A stretch of 40,388 bases of DNA from an uncultured Lentisphaerota bacterium (GCA_903894975.1 CAITSE010000056.1:1-40388), one strand, 5' to 3'. Counted from the first letter of the stretch, positions 34,301 to 40,091 are shown. The notes: generated by a model from the sequence alone, not told the origin. Numbers and translations: made by a program.

Positions 34301-35536
34301 ACCAAGTACGTCACGCGCCTGAAGGATACCATGCTAGAGCTTTCCGGCTTGGGAGAACGCCGGCCGATGGGCACCGTGTCGCGCTTCCTGAACACCCTGA
34401 CCGGCAACGTCGCCAAGTCGATCCTATCCTGGAATCCCGGATCCTACATCAACAATCGGCATGGCGGCGCGCTGATGTACGCTTCGGAACTGTGGCACGA
34501 AGACCGGGCGCTGGCCGCAAAGTTTTCGGCGCTGGTCGGGATCCCCGTGAACCTGGGGAACTGGATCGGTGGAACGGAGAACCGGCAGAAGCTCGAATAC
34601 CTGATGGAGAACGGCTACCTGGCCGAACGCTGGGGCTATGACGTCACCCAAGTCTACATCCCTGTCCGCGGCGATCGGGTAGACTCCGGGCTTGGGTTCA
34701 CTCACAAGTTGCGCGTCGGGATTCGCTGGATCCAGCAGAAGGGGCTCCAGCCGATGAAGCATGCCGAGCAGCGGAACGCCATCATACTGTACAACGTCCT
34801 GACGTCGGCCGGCCGGTCGCCGGCGGAAGCCCGTGATGTCGTCGAGAGCATGACCCGTTCGACGCAGAACAGTAGCAGCGCCCTGGAAGACAGCGCTTTC
34901 ATCCGCGGCCTGCGCCGGTCGGGCTTCGGCGGCATCTTCCCCTTCATGACACAGGCCGTCGTCGCCCGCAACCTGATCGTCCGCGACTACCTGGCCATGA
35001 CCCGGGACGGCAAGGTAAGCGCCGCCGGCATCGAGAAGCTGGCGGTATCGGTTGCCGCGGTTGTCGTTTCCGGAATTGCTCTTCAGTTCCTTCTGAACGC
35101 GGCGCGGTCGGCAATCACCGGCGGCGGCGGGAAAGGCGGGGATGATCCGGAGAAGGAGATGAAGCAGCTTGGCGGGGAGTTTAGCTTACAGGTCATCGAA
35201 AACCTGTTCCTGCCGGCGCGGCCAATTATAGAGGTCATCAACGGTTCAATGGAAGGCATGCGGAGCACGGGGGGCATGCTGCTCTTCGACCGCCCGATCG
35301 CGAACCTGTTCGGAACCCTGGGCAAATATTTAGGGGAAGCGGCGGGCACGGGGGCAAAGGAGCCTTCCCACCGCGAACTCTATAGCGCCGCTGTCGCTCT
35401 GCTCCAGGTGGCAGGACTGCCCACCGGCGGGCCCGGGCTGGCCGCGCGGGCGGCGGGGCTGGACAAGGCGGATACGGCCGACGCCGGCGCCGAGCATAAG
35501 AAGAAGTCAGGCAAGGGATCGGCCAGCTACTTCTGA
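22370..35536 (+). CDS. Giant polyvalent protein (4388 residues) with kinase-like and zincin-like domains
   Basis: Start at the ATG at 22370; the TTG at 22316 lies inside a motif. Modules in order: N-terminal helical part with hydrophobic segments (about 370-400). Kinase-like domain at 1039-1200 with Gly-rich loop GSGSESDVF (from 1060), K1076, catalytic loop D1174-L-G-P-D-N1179 and VIDGD (D1192). Pro/Ala linkers with a doubled PPPKPLSKA. A charged helical part. An LPD3/nuclease-like cassette (about 2174-2307). An LPD1 zincin-like domain with H2748-E-F-A-H2752 (about 2656-2978). A degenerate zincin-like H3123-D-A-F-H3127. A low-GC cassette (3229-3358). A Gly/Lys/Glu-rich helical region. A C-terminal LPD38-like part with a membrane segment at about 4223-4248. 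Such proteins are injected with phage DNA and act on host targets; each domain's activity here is inferred. Confidence 0.85.
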   Translation: MATFRDPNTELDGLGMMGAPRRSLFGSGRKSLADSVAPAKVDLPDDGDIESQSDLKTRMRVAFATGDTGLGPLPDAREEFMRTGKGSAAPGENDELVNAGLSRLHQAGYLSTLDDAKKRQAIEALRSGITADEIAGPKLAEVEAAKNVTPIQKDPEAEKMRGVVSGAISRRNWAWDKISEDAALSTLAEQAGRDYSGMEQSERDTVRTTFTALDDAAKAKLRKEGMDKWAALPSAEKRNYVASLMGRDYENVAALLGPQAAASLIPGKSDLSEVWDQTTVDDVGQKIPIFGGMAKSAQRVGDIYGTRGMFTRLANGEPALAPGGLDRANRIAAGTATAEDFYLAANEAMRNDKDTQGQHWATSAATLTANSAPFMAEFMLGGFGLFNNLATASGKTLAVGEALEAGTKAAVDKMAAQSLLGAAGTAAKSAAGTAGRSLIAGAQRAATAGGGRVAADFADRRMGTWSGEGDSGLENTGSGNSVVNDLASAYASELTDQATEFMGAGFGLAKPAVSKLVPAFMKNLAVATAERIGTVRAGKAVQNFMRAGTQQARRSGIQDIFSEMGEEELAQVMNWSLQKAGLDMGTDTPFLPMDQVGPMALSFAATIPAMGAVGGAQRKAAYDHAKERKKTTGNQRRMMDAANAAISDPVVQADAATQQRVAPIFEEMRILTAAAQEAQTIRAKQARYTNTSKEQAAKWNQRLQELGMADPKQAAEFGQRFTQLQKEAAEIVIEAKNRLAPEPAAPAKPGAPDLAMVADERYRKEHPTETGPDGKPALVTPDRIPDASGAPDGTASSVKVSVTEDQLGQKPLPENLRTPQGVKDYIVSGVKDSGIDQDPEFQKQNAGNFSALDAAVKGNDHAGAMAAARAISASFAERAPAFVSASAVKTPAARIDELSQERDGIAQQAKANPEAGRDQRAAWANRQSEIEMELHDLQRPPAAAPTAAAPAPTIVNPVTRMAPATSTIEALDEDRNDQVIDNILESPNNPAPAAVVPGTAALAPAPQAAPPAPLEGVPAPAAAASAPVAKAAVVSPGKMDISYSNGRAVGSAVSKLEYLGSGSESDVFRDGNEVVKVSEPYSDKSDATYQSRVRNAVNISQQLGDGSLREIGYYESPNGTKNPVFKQNHVDGRQATQEELDRHMEDRGFKIKERGRTSNTYVKIDGAVEYTASDLGPDNAKVDQNGKVHVIDGDIQEKPNNNPAPVTVAPAPTPVSVVPPPKPLSKAEYDALVRMTYAGRDSRQKLNDLPPRLRDDVEGFFESGLPRTAQAVEKWLAEKRGTSGYVGPYVKDILANLKHADAQKAEGLASDELNRRRAEEPAASSFAPAPVPAAVVPPPKPLSKAAQERARLLKSNASGPVVVEPTAAGKTISTPIAEAKAAAMGGMDKKTQKLNLLAKIDKAASLLPADGLGNGTIRLEVPGDGVFTVGNNKAALDLFRKNISSRFNTGRPAGEIADHTVRKQPETSASADAAIEVYGEAGKAAAILERQIQNPDMIEELGPKGLARHNDTVAELKARAELTSDPAQQTTENIAPLLKRAESARALAEENARDAQAQTRTAAAIKALQAHPKYAELLDGIKRTAENKLGYGEGTPDPSGDLLNQRVSGKGALLVRKLQGEIAVDLGLRREKVMNRQTGRKEAAGFNLGAYFKDFAEGHEPAPESVAQAEPAPTAETTPKPSAAIQERERMKKVEPAAPAGLSVTYESPSGDQVTVSADKVMYSKLSEKAKSDVNANYEAAVRSDNPEYLEWRKVQSGTRAVAVLTRETEAGEKSEQVSLENVKDVFGPWARRNDLYNAKLSPVAASMKADFAREQAAADKAEAEKTAAAQSTADGTAAELAAYRETVKTVKLPTGDKRVIHVPGENGRGVTIDGTKYGEFFIDKRDDKRNPFAVTHVNSGRGIGRFSTLEEAKNYIRAMMHAKVRTDWKVVADLTKPELTAIQEVGTAFGKMADAKGVQRPPVVPSYFKTPDGKALAAESAPAAQAPEKPAVELVQTPPAPAAPAPNATPAEHMAHALKTAAEALVAGAQAVAESGKAKEEASPAVPKAVEVALANQEKLAEIWSDQAHKDEGGRGIAAGAENINYRWKADAIRSMVRRIRSGEDSKAAAIEVKKEVRQWINTHNSRRAKEVSWQRWEGSVDGDIDGVVRAIYQAENATVPEASSAPSRANPEVISLSGNEIKPIRETVSWRDVYAWAAGKAGFYGTYKIKSNGWEVVFNRDGLHETLHGKAPQFKFRSVPAIPRMIEESRFVESKPDAKNRPEIKEFEYLTSSLEINGEEFNVTIVLAKNSADARKFYFHHVEMKQKTRSIKPASSAVTPGSAKEPVKASSTKDNTANAENVKSDIEAGEELKYNRRGRVSNLTWEQVDKMDPALKARMVTKDRVWEKPDYQGMIDGGMQPMIAHIVKQAYDSISSKPVTRGTPTDADFKRYMDAVSRARDGVMAWANDKAAIAGWVKKQAKYAGMAAGVPTSITELMDGNEKKMLDFVYPDGYKNHIDELRIIGGNKAMRGMQPGAEDAQRAFNAVKVGWPAGRESWQIQGFQVEETAKVEVEPSPYQTGRFCVDLNGDGAKMFDSEAEAKVFAASVKPFILRKKGRFVDSYATREDAVAGAKEAATKDKAEETVSEKGTSVVNAERTGKDWREGKDVSAQDIISEFGFKGINFGNWMKTPAAKAEAQLHLNHAYDAFADLAEMLNVPRMALSLDGMLGLAIGAQGSGGKKSAHFVPGLNEINLQRETGAGALAHEFAHALDHYFARQAGLSTAKVPYVTENVDNSGGELRPEIRDAFKTIVETMRKRPITPEELAKIKEESAAKSIKYLESWLGSIRKDFEEQGMGTEFDVLANRIRNMDLGGDRVYPNAPAGRMSMFAMGISPVVNEMRRLYEGKTGRIYSLDQSKGLQRNIDAIVFAKKKQAEGKENDHLPQKTTTDFTRNANALDKDKGGKPYWGTDVEMFARAFDAYISDKVAENAGKNTYLSYSGLDPRTVPMGGERAAVNQAFDTLVKGIKTKDGENGNVRMYSPAASVAVREPAQIVDALRQALPAANVQVDPSGRMASVTMPGGQKFNLELANNIEIEDKAAFEAEHGRAPIPGEKAAAVWFGSSSLLRLAGYATNGEIAHDAFHVAEILANLDKVERNALVMKFGTGPRSAGSKANAYAEFIRQRSSAATSWERAFAKIRDFFRRIAEAFGYTSANTVFSRVQSGEAFSPARAERERMSASGSPEYSTSDRAARLSFGKEAINTESGTTTIDAFIRKIERATPNMRDSIFLSASPSDRAKVVQEMILRLPNQTSTVKNIQESLIEKYGVHAGVSADQKVLLGLRSIADTKISTSFTHGLDEVTLRNHPNPQGPQYSPASAPDAAKFTVKQLNQVVEFRKSANNYAPLERRRVFDNAVLSELGDAARPYLARMWQFATMNGEKKIDYAQAGRFNQQVAEAGKQVQASKEEGFERGKMAGMMKGHERGISEGLKAGVKEERKKGRILGTQYGVDKAMEEIARSKGVDELDWWLDVGRFIRGQIDFLNAESSQKTKRLVMEATLRQVLGEHYEPVERQSRHALDEAWNYVLQETHRRTRAATEKRIGAAIDRYSRTGITENKNVAMMTDEPKQRMLDWLASLPIVNGKFSPRTLSPDQIVKLHDELAGILAEDRLNKTALIRGRQIDASRGAELLANEIVESNKKLDNSPNGQQAEARANRGLFTNALVDGLAGQKELAMVGFGSNGDGFDVTYEQLRQGETDAKGMTAESRRELEAEIKRLGIGELNRLSWQSAPKQIMVGGHKQTWSPAEMMTLFALWQRPEAQLKIMRNGFIREALSGTQSVVIGANAEETTNLVEDVIAAMTEQQKTVANKMVDVLSGMAGAANVVSKALYGISRFQDGRYFPMRVEGLAQQISDDPLAGPNSFTRSLEGVGFAKITQDHRHPIKVGNAFEVFEDHIEMMGKYAHLTLPIRNVINILNADGQVVTKAMNERLGTKYVTRLKDTMLELSGLGERRPMGTVSRFLNTLTGNVAKSILSWNPGSYINNRHGGALMYASELWHEDRALAAKFSALVGIPVNLGNWIGGTENRQKLEYLMENGYLAERWGYDVTQVYIPVRGDRVDSGLGFTHKLRVGIRWIQQKGLQPMKHAEQRNAIILYNVLTSAGRSPAEARDVVESMTRSTQNSSSALEDSAFIRGLRRSGFGGIFPFMTQAVVARNLIVRDYLAMTRDGKVSAAGIEKLAVSVAAVVVSGIALQFLLNAARSAITGGGGKGGDDPEKEMKQLGGEFSLQVIENLFLPARPIIEVINGSMEGMRSTGGMLLFDRPIANLFGTLGKYLGEAAGTGAKEPSHRELYSAAVALLQVAGLPTGGPGLAARAAGLDKADTADAGAEHKKKSGKGSASYF
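25484..25965 (+). other. Kinase-like cassette inside the giant gene
   Basis: The stretch encodes residues 1039-1203 and is less GC-rich than both flanks, which are Pro/Ala-coding linkers. It carries the kinase-like motifs listed for the giant protein: Gly-rich loop, VVK, DLGPDN and DGD. It matches the type of the polyvalent kinase-like domain known in phage and plasmid polyvalent proteins. The composition step indicates a transferred cassette. Confidence 0.6.
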
Positions 35537-35545
35537 CCTGGCGCG

Positions 35546-35569
35546 GTTGACGTCGGCGGCATGGGTAAA
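35546..35569 (+). promoter_or_regulatory. GTTGAC-N12-GGTAWG motif, copy H
   Basis: GTTGAC at 35546, 12 bases with GGCA, then GGTAAA at 35564-35569. It lies ten bases after the giant gene stop and 20 bases before the next ATG, i.e. exactly at the gene boundary. Confidence 0.65.
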
Positions 35570-35588
35570 TCCACATAGGGGGTGCCCC

Positions 35589-36227
35589 ATGCCGCTCGTC
35601 ACACACACGCAGAAGATTCTCGACGCCATTGCCAACGGGCAGATGGACACGATCAAGAAGGTTCTTGGGGGAATCACCTTCATTGCGCTGGCCGAGCCGA
35701 ACGTCATTGCCGACGAAGCGCGCTGGCAGATCGCCATGATGAAGGAAGTTTCGACCGACAGTGAATCGCGATACGTCGGCGGCACCAACGCCTTCTGCCA
35801 CCGGGCGACACTGCTCCCGTGCCTGCGCTGGTACGAGTCAGCCAACGACCTTGAAGTGACGACCGCCGAAAACGGGTTCATCGTCTCCGACCTGGCCGGC
35901 GTCCGGAAGCGCATCAGCGTCACCAATGGCGGGCTGATCGTGGTTGATCCCGTCACCGCCGGCGCGATCGACGTGAACGACATCGAGGTTCCGGCCAAGG
36001 GTTACGGGCTGGTCTGCAAGGACGCCAACGGCGTTTACTGGCGGCACGTCCCGCAGATCGGCCAGCACGTCGGGTACTGGGACAAGAAGAGCCCGACACC
36101 TTCCGACCTGATCGTAACGACCGTCGGCAAGGGCTTCGTCATGAAGTCGGCGAACGGCACCCGCTGGCGCATCACCCCGTCCATCACCGGCTTTACCATC
36201 CCCACCAACATTGATCTCCCGGCCTAA
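35589..36227 (+). CDS. Structural protein, possibly fibre- or tail-associated
   Basis: 212 residues from the ATG at 35589, preceded by AGGGGGTGCCCC. The protein is beta-rich (ENGFIVSDLAGVRKRISVTNGGLIVVDP, GYWDKKSPTPSDLIVTTVG) with short strand-turn repeats. No family is recognised. Position between the giant protein and the fibre genes suggests a virion or fibre attachment component. Confidence 0.65.
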   Translation: MPLVTHTQKILDAIANGQMDTIKKVLGGITFIALAEPNVIADEARWQIAMMKEVSTDSESRYVGGTNAFCHRATLLPCLRWYESANDLEVTTAENGFIVSDLAGVRKRISVTNGGLIVVDPVTAGAIDVNDIEVPAKGYGLVCKDANGVYWRHVPQIGQHVGYWDKKSPTPSDLIVTTVGKGFVMKSANGTRWRITPSITGFTIPTNIDLPA

Positions 36228-36254
36228 CCCCAAGCAGAAGAAGGAACCCGCACC

Positions 36255-37196
36255 ATGAAGTACATCGGCTACAACTCCGTCGTCTCCGTCCTCTCCCTCC
36301 TGGTCATGGTCTTCATGCTGGCGCTGGGCGTCCATCCGTCCCAGGCGGCTCCCGGCCCGGAAGCGGCCTGGGGCGTGTCGCAGGGCGGCGTCGAGACGCT
36401 CACGAACAAGACCATCACCTCCGGCACCTTGGGCGGGATCACGGTCATTACGGGCACCCTGGAAGTGAATGCGGACATCACCGGCACTTCGATCATGACG
36501 CAGTCCGGAGCCGCCGCGGCCATTCTCGTCGCGAAGCAGGAAGCGATTGCCAGCGGCACGGCCGCGATTGCGGTCGCCAAAGCTTCGGCGATTATCACTT
36601 CCGGAACCAGCGCCGCCGCGGGTATTGCGGTTGCCAAGGCCGAAGCCATTGCCAGCGGCACGGCGTCCATTGCCGTCGCGAAAGCCGAAGCGATTGCTTC
36701 CGGAACCGCCGCGATTGCCGTCGCGAAAGCCGAAGCGATTGCTTCCGGAACCGCCGCGATTGCCGCCGCACCGTTCTACCCGCTGCCCAGCGGAACCGCG
36801 TTAGCCGCCACGGTGAGCACGGCAACGGAGACGCTTGCCGCGGTTCCCACCATCTACGCTCCGCTTACCCGCATCAATGCGGTGGCTCCGGCGTTCAGCG
36901 GAACGGTTGCGATCAACGGCGCCGCCGGCGGGACGTTCGACATCACGGCAACCGGCGACTTCGTCATTACCAGCCCCACCGGGACGCTGGTGAACGGTAT
37001 GGACGCCATGATCCGGGTGCATTCCACCGGAACCGCGGCTTCGGTCTGTACGCTGGACGGGACGTTCCTGCCGACGAACACACTCGTCACCACCGGAACG
37101 ATCAGTACCGCGTCCGGAACATGGTCAATCATTCGCGCCCGGTACAACTCCACGAACACCGCATGGCAGGTCTACGACGTCCAGACCGGGTTCTGA
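36255..37196 (+). CDS. Secreted fibre-like protein with signal peptide and 15-residue repeats
   Basis: 313 residues, AAGAAGGAACCCGCACC before the ATG. The N-terminus (MKYIGYNSVVSVLSLLVMVFMLALG...SQA) is a classical Sec signal peptide with a likely cut after residue 31 (SQA-AP). Next comes ETLTNKTITSGTLGG, a motif of tail-fibre proteins. Residues about 88-172 hold five repeats of the 15-residue unit IAVAKAEAIASGTAA, followed by a beta-rich C-terminus. A signal peptide on a fibre-like protein is unusual because virion proteins assemble in the cytoplasm. Confidence 0.75.
   Translation: MKYIGYNSVVSVLSLLVMVFMLALGVHPSQAAPGPEAAWGVSQGGVETLTNKTITSGTLGGITVITGTLEVNADITGTSIMTQSGAAAAILVAKQEAIASGTAAIAVAKASAIITSGTSAAAGIAVAKAEAIASGTASIAVAKAEAIASGTAAIAVAKAEAIASGTAAIAAAPFYPLPSGTALAATVSTATETLAAVPTIYAPLTRINAVAPAFSGTVAINGAAGGTFDITATGDFVITSPTGTLVNGMDAMIRVHSTGTAASVCTLDGTFLPTNTLVTTGTISTASGTWSIIRARYNSTNTAWQVYDVQTGF
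36517..36767 (+). repeat. Tandem 45-bp coding repeats in the fibre-like gene
   Basis: Two exact consecutive 45-bp units lie at 36675-36719 and 36720-36764, preceded by three degenerate units back to about 36517. Each encodes a 15-residue, Ala-rich helical unit with AKAEAIASGTA. Identical neighbouring units imply recent expansion and a variable unit number between relatives. Confidence 0.8.
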
Positions 37197-37261
37197 TACG
37201 GGTCGCAGCCTGCGGCCGCTTCTGACTACGTCCACACCTCCCGCCTTTGAGGCTCCATTCT

Positions 37262-38506
37262 ATGCTCACCCTAATCGACATCATCAAGAACGGGCTCCTT
37301 ACCAAGGAAGACATTGGATCCTTGGTAGCGGCGTCGGGATCCGTTCCGCGAGCCGTCCGGGTTTCCACCAACGCCGCACGGTTTGCCCTAACCAAGGCGC
37401 AGGTGAAAAATCTCGATTGGGTGCTGGTCGCAGAGTGGGTGAACAACGAGCATCCTGTTTACGGCGTGGTGGACGAAAACAACCTCGATTCCGAAGTCGG
37501 CTACGTCCACCTCGGTTCGTTCATCTCGGTGCCGGTCAATCTCACGGCCCCGACAATTTCCGGTCTTGCGGCCAAGAACGCCACGTTGACCTGCGCCCAC
37601 GGGTCGTGGTCGGACTCTCCCACCAGTTACACCTACCAATGGCAGTCGTCTCCCACGCCGTTCACCACTTGGACGAATATCTTGCTGGCAACCTCCGCGA
37701 CCTACCGCGCCTCGGCGGAAGACGTTGACAGCAAGCTCCGGTGCTTGGTGTGTGCGGTGAACGTTCTTGGAACCAGCACGGCGACCGCTTCTGCGGCTAC
37801 CGCAGTTGTGGCCGAAACTGCGATTCCCGCCGCCCCCGATGTCACAGGGTGTACGGCTTACTTCTACGCTGACCCCTCGCTGATGACCTTGGACGAAAAC
37901 GGTCTGATTCAGAATCTGACCACAGTTGACACGCTCAAAGCGGTTCAGCCCTCGGCGGCTGTGAACGCCCCCGCTTTCGATGCGGTGAACGGGGAAATCG
38001 TCTTCGTCAAAGCGGACGGGACGAATCTGCAAAACGCCACGTTTGACACGTTCCCTGACGACTACACGGTTGTACTGATCGGGAAGAACGGGGCCGCAGT
38101 TGATTACTCCTCGGTAATTCAAGTCGGGCAAAGGTCTCTGTGGCTGGAACGGTTGGAAGGACACGTTGACCTTGGGTATCCCGACTATGACAATTTCCTT
38201 GATCAGATCGACTGCCGGTATTTGGAGGCTGACTTGTCGCTGGTCATTGGCGGTTTCGATTGCACCAATGGCAAAGCCAAGGTCGTACGGGATTTGGAAT
38301 CGCAGGAACTCACAGGTATCTCTTGGCCCGCATCCTCGGTCAATCCCGATTCCCTCCTCTTGGGAGCGTACTATGTGGCCTACAACGCCAACTACCGCAT
38401 GAAGGCGTGTCTGATCTTCGATCATTACCTGTCCCCGACCGAGATTGCCGAAGTCCGGTCGTGGGCCAATTCGGTGTTCGCCATTGACTGCATCCCGGAG
38501 GCATAA
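37262..38506 (+). CDS. Fibre/receptor-binding protein with Ig-like and LamG-like domains
   Basis: 414 residues from the ATG at 37262; the TTG at 37247 is rejected. A short helical start is followed by an Ig-like beta sandwich at about 90-190 (LTAPTISGLAAKNATLTCAHGSWSDSPTSYTYQWQ, then LRCLVCAVN). A concanavalin/LamG-like C-terminus follows (about 200-414), with LSPTEIAEVRSW typical of its final strand. It would bind host surface polysaccharide or protein. The codon usage is less GC-rich than the surrounding genes, in line with rapid exchange of host-range genes. Confidence 0.7.
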   Translation: MLTLIDIIKNGLLTKEDIGSLVAASGSVPRAVRVSTNAARFALTKAQVKNLDWVLVAEWVNNEHPVYGVVDENNLDSEVGYVHLGSFISVPVNLTAPTISGLAAKNATLTCAHGSWSDSPTSYTYQWQSSPTPFTTWTNILLATSATYRASAEDVDSKLRCLVCAVNVLGTSTATASAATAVVAETAIPAAPDVTGCTAYFYADPSLMTLDENGLIQNLTTVDTLKAVQPSAAVNAPAFDAVNGEIVFVKADGTNLQNATFDTFPDDYTVVLIGKNGAAVDYSSVIQVGQRSLWLERLEGHVDLGYPDYDNFLDQIDCRYLEADLSLVIGGFDCTNGKAKVVRDLESQELTGISWPASSVNPDSLLLGAYYVAYNANYRMKACLIFDHYLSPTEIAEVRSWANSVFAIDCIPEA

Positions 38507-38509
38507 TCC

Positions 38510-38959
38510 ATGAAGCCTTACGCCGTCTTCAACTCCAAGTCCTCCGCAGAAGCCGCGCAGGAATTCATCCTTCGACAGGAGAAGGCCACTGGGAACCTTC
38601 CCGAAGTGTGTGTGCGGTGGGACTTCCCCCGCGAACTGGAAGACGACAACTGGTATGTGCAGTTGCCGTACATCAACTACCAAGTGACCCCCGGCGAGAT
38701 TCGCCGGGATCAAAAGCAGTCATTCCCCCCTGCCCATGTGGTAGAGTTGAGGAAGGCATACCGGAATGCCACGCGCACCCTCTGCGCCCTCGCCGGGGTT
38801 CCCCCCGTGAACAAGCTCGCCGATGCAGACTATATCGCCACCGTGGGTGCGGCGTATGCCGCCAATCCGCCCGCCGCCGCCATCTGCGCCGACACGATTC
38901 TGTACACGCTGCAAACCCTGCGGCTCGACGACGGCCGCGACGCATGGGACAGAATCTAG
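38510..38959 (+). CDS. Hypothetical protein following the fibre gene
   Basis: 149 residues, starting three bases after the fibre stop. The N-terminus MKPYAVFNSKSSAEAAQEFI is followed by alpha/beta segments; the C-terminal half is helical (AHVVELRKAYRNATRTLCALAGV). I recognise no family. It could be a fibre assembly or chaperone protein, because such small genes often directly follow fibre genes; this is only an inference. Confidence 0.6.
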   Translation: MKPYAVFNSKSSAEAAQEFILRQEKATGNLPEVCVRWDFPRELEDDNWYVQLPYINYQVTPGEIRRDQKQSFPPAHVVELRKAYRNATRTLCALAGVPPVNKLADADYIATVGAAYAANPPAAAICADTILYTLQTLRLDDGRDAWDRI

Positions 38960-38962
38960 CCA

Positions 38963-39535
38963 ATGTTCTTCCCCTTCCCATCCGATCTCCAGGGCGCGCG
39001 GCGCTGGCTACAGGCGCCGGGCTATGATCGCCTTGGCGAGCAGCGCTGGCGCCTTCAGCGGGATTCATTCGAGTGGAACGGGCAGGTTCTCTTGCGTTAC
39101 CGCGGCGGGTTCCAGTTCGACGGAGCTTCGGCGCCCTGGCCGATCAGCTACTTCTGCCGGCCGGGCGACTATCTCGACCAGGCGCTGCCGCATGATCAGT
39201 CCTACGGGTTTCACTGGGTTGAACTGTGGAACCCGATCCTGGCCAGGTGGGAGCGGGTACCGTCCGGGAAGGTGTGGACGGACATGGAGTTCGACCGCAA
39301 CCTCGATCTCGCGAAGAAGAACAAACTCCGGACTGCGCTGATGGTCGGCGCCGTCGGCGGCTTCGGCTGGCCGGCCTGGTGGTCGGACACCTGCAACGTA
39401 GACCATGACCTGTGCCCGGACAACGCCGGCGACTATTGCCCGTACCGGAACAATTACCCGCCGGAGAGCACGGCCAAGTCGATCAGCCAATTCGTGAAAC
39501 TCTACATGCCGAAGAACCTGGGAGTAGCAGCATGA
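38963..39535 (+). CDS. DUF1353-like phage protein
   Basis: 190 residues. The pattern FQFDGASAPWPISYF ... DQALPHDQSYGFH ... FDRNLDLAKKNKLRTALMVGAVGGFGWPAW matches the DUF1353 family of phage proteins (DGAS-P, then HD-x-x-Y, then a D-rich helix). The biochemical function of that family is unknown. A Cys/Asp-rich loop (CNVDHDLCPDNAGDYC) precedes the C-terminal helix. The start has no clear ribosome site; translation may be coupled to the preceding gene. The stop overlaps the next ATG (ATGA). Confidence 0.75.
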   Translation: MFFPFPSDLQGARRWLQAPGYDRLGEQRWRLQRDSFEWNGQVLLRYRGGFQFDGASAPWPISYFCRPGDYLDQALPHDQSYGFHWVELWNPILARWERVPSGKVWTDMEFDRNLDLAKKNKLRTALMVGAVGGFGWPAWWSDTCNVDHDLCPDNAGDYCPYRNNYPPESTAKSISQFVKLYMPKNLGVAA

Positions 39536-39948
39536 TCCGCAGAAACACACGCATCCTCTTCCTCGGAGTCTCAATGGCCGGGCTCCTGTGCGGGTGCTCG
39601 TCCCTGTTCAAGTCCACGGAGGACAAGGCGCTGGTTCTCAACCAGTCCGGCTACACCTTCAACATGTCGAGCGGGGCGTCCACGTCGAGCCTGACGCCCG
39701 GGATCCTGATCGGCAAGCTGAACAGCACCTACGTTTCCACGCCGAGCGGGACGTCGGTCGCCTACGTCATTGAGTCGAAGGATACGGCGTGGTTCTCCGG
39801 GACGGTTTCCGGCGGTACCCGGCTGATCCTCCTGACGGGATCCGGTTGCGCGCAGATGGAAAACATCCCGGCCTACGAGCTGGGCACGGCTGACCCGGTG
39901 GCCAAATCTGCCAACGCGGCGGAAGGCGGGGCGACAGATCGACAATGA
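39532..39948 (+). CDS. Phage lipoprotein
   Basis: 138 residues. Positively charged start (MIRRNTR), hydrophobic stretch, then lipobox LCGC (C22 acylated), SSLFKS after it: a clear lipoprotein signal. The mature protein is small and Ser/Thr/Gly-rich. Prophage lipoproteins often act in superinfection exclusion or lysis (Rz1-like), but this one is longer than Rz1 and is not embedded in another frame. The ATG overlaps the stop before it. A hairpin follows its stop. Confidence 0.75.
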   Translation: MIRRNTRILFLGVSMAGLLCGCSSLFKSTEDKALVLNQSGYTFNMSSGASTSSLTPGILIGKLNSTYVSTPSGTSVAYVIESKDTAWFSGTVSGGTRLILLTGSGCAQMENIPAYELGTADPVAKSANAAEGGATDRQ

Positions 39949-39949
39949 T

Positions 39950-40020
39950 GCCCCCCAGCCGTTCCCTTCGGGGGGCGTGCCGGGGCGCACAGGGGTAACG
40001 GTGATCTCAGACTGATCACC
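39950..40020 (+). other. Two hairpins downstream of the lipoprotein gene
   Basis: GCCCCCC (39950-39956) pairs with GGGGGGC (39970-39976) just after the stop codon. GGTGATC (40000-40006) pairs with GATCACC (40014-40020). Neither is followed by a T-run, so neither is a standard terminator. They lie in a 143-base gap without any other recognisable feature. Confidence 0.5.
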
Positions 40021-40091
40021 AACGTTGCGCTTGTGGCTCCGGCACGATTCCCGAACGCTAAGACCGACGATGCAGATTGCAGGAGCGCCCC

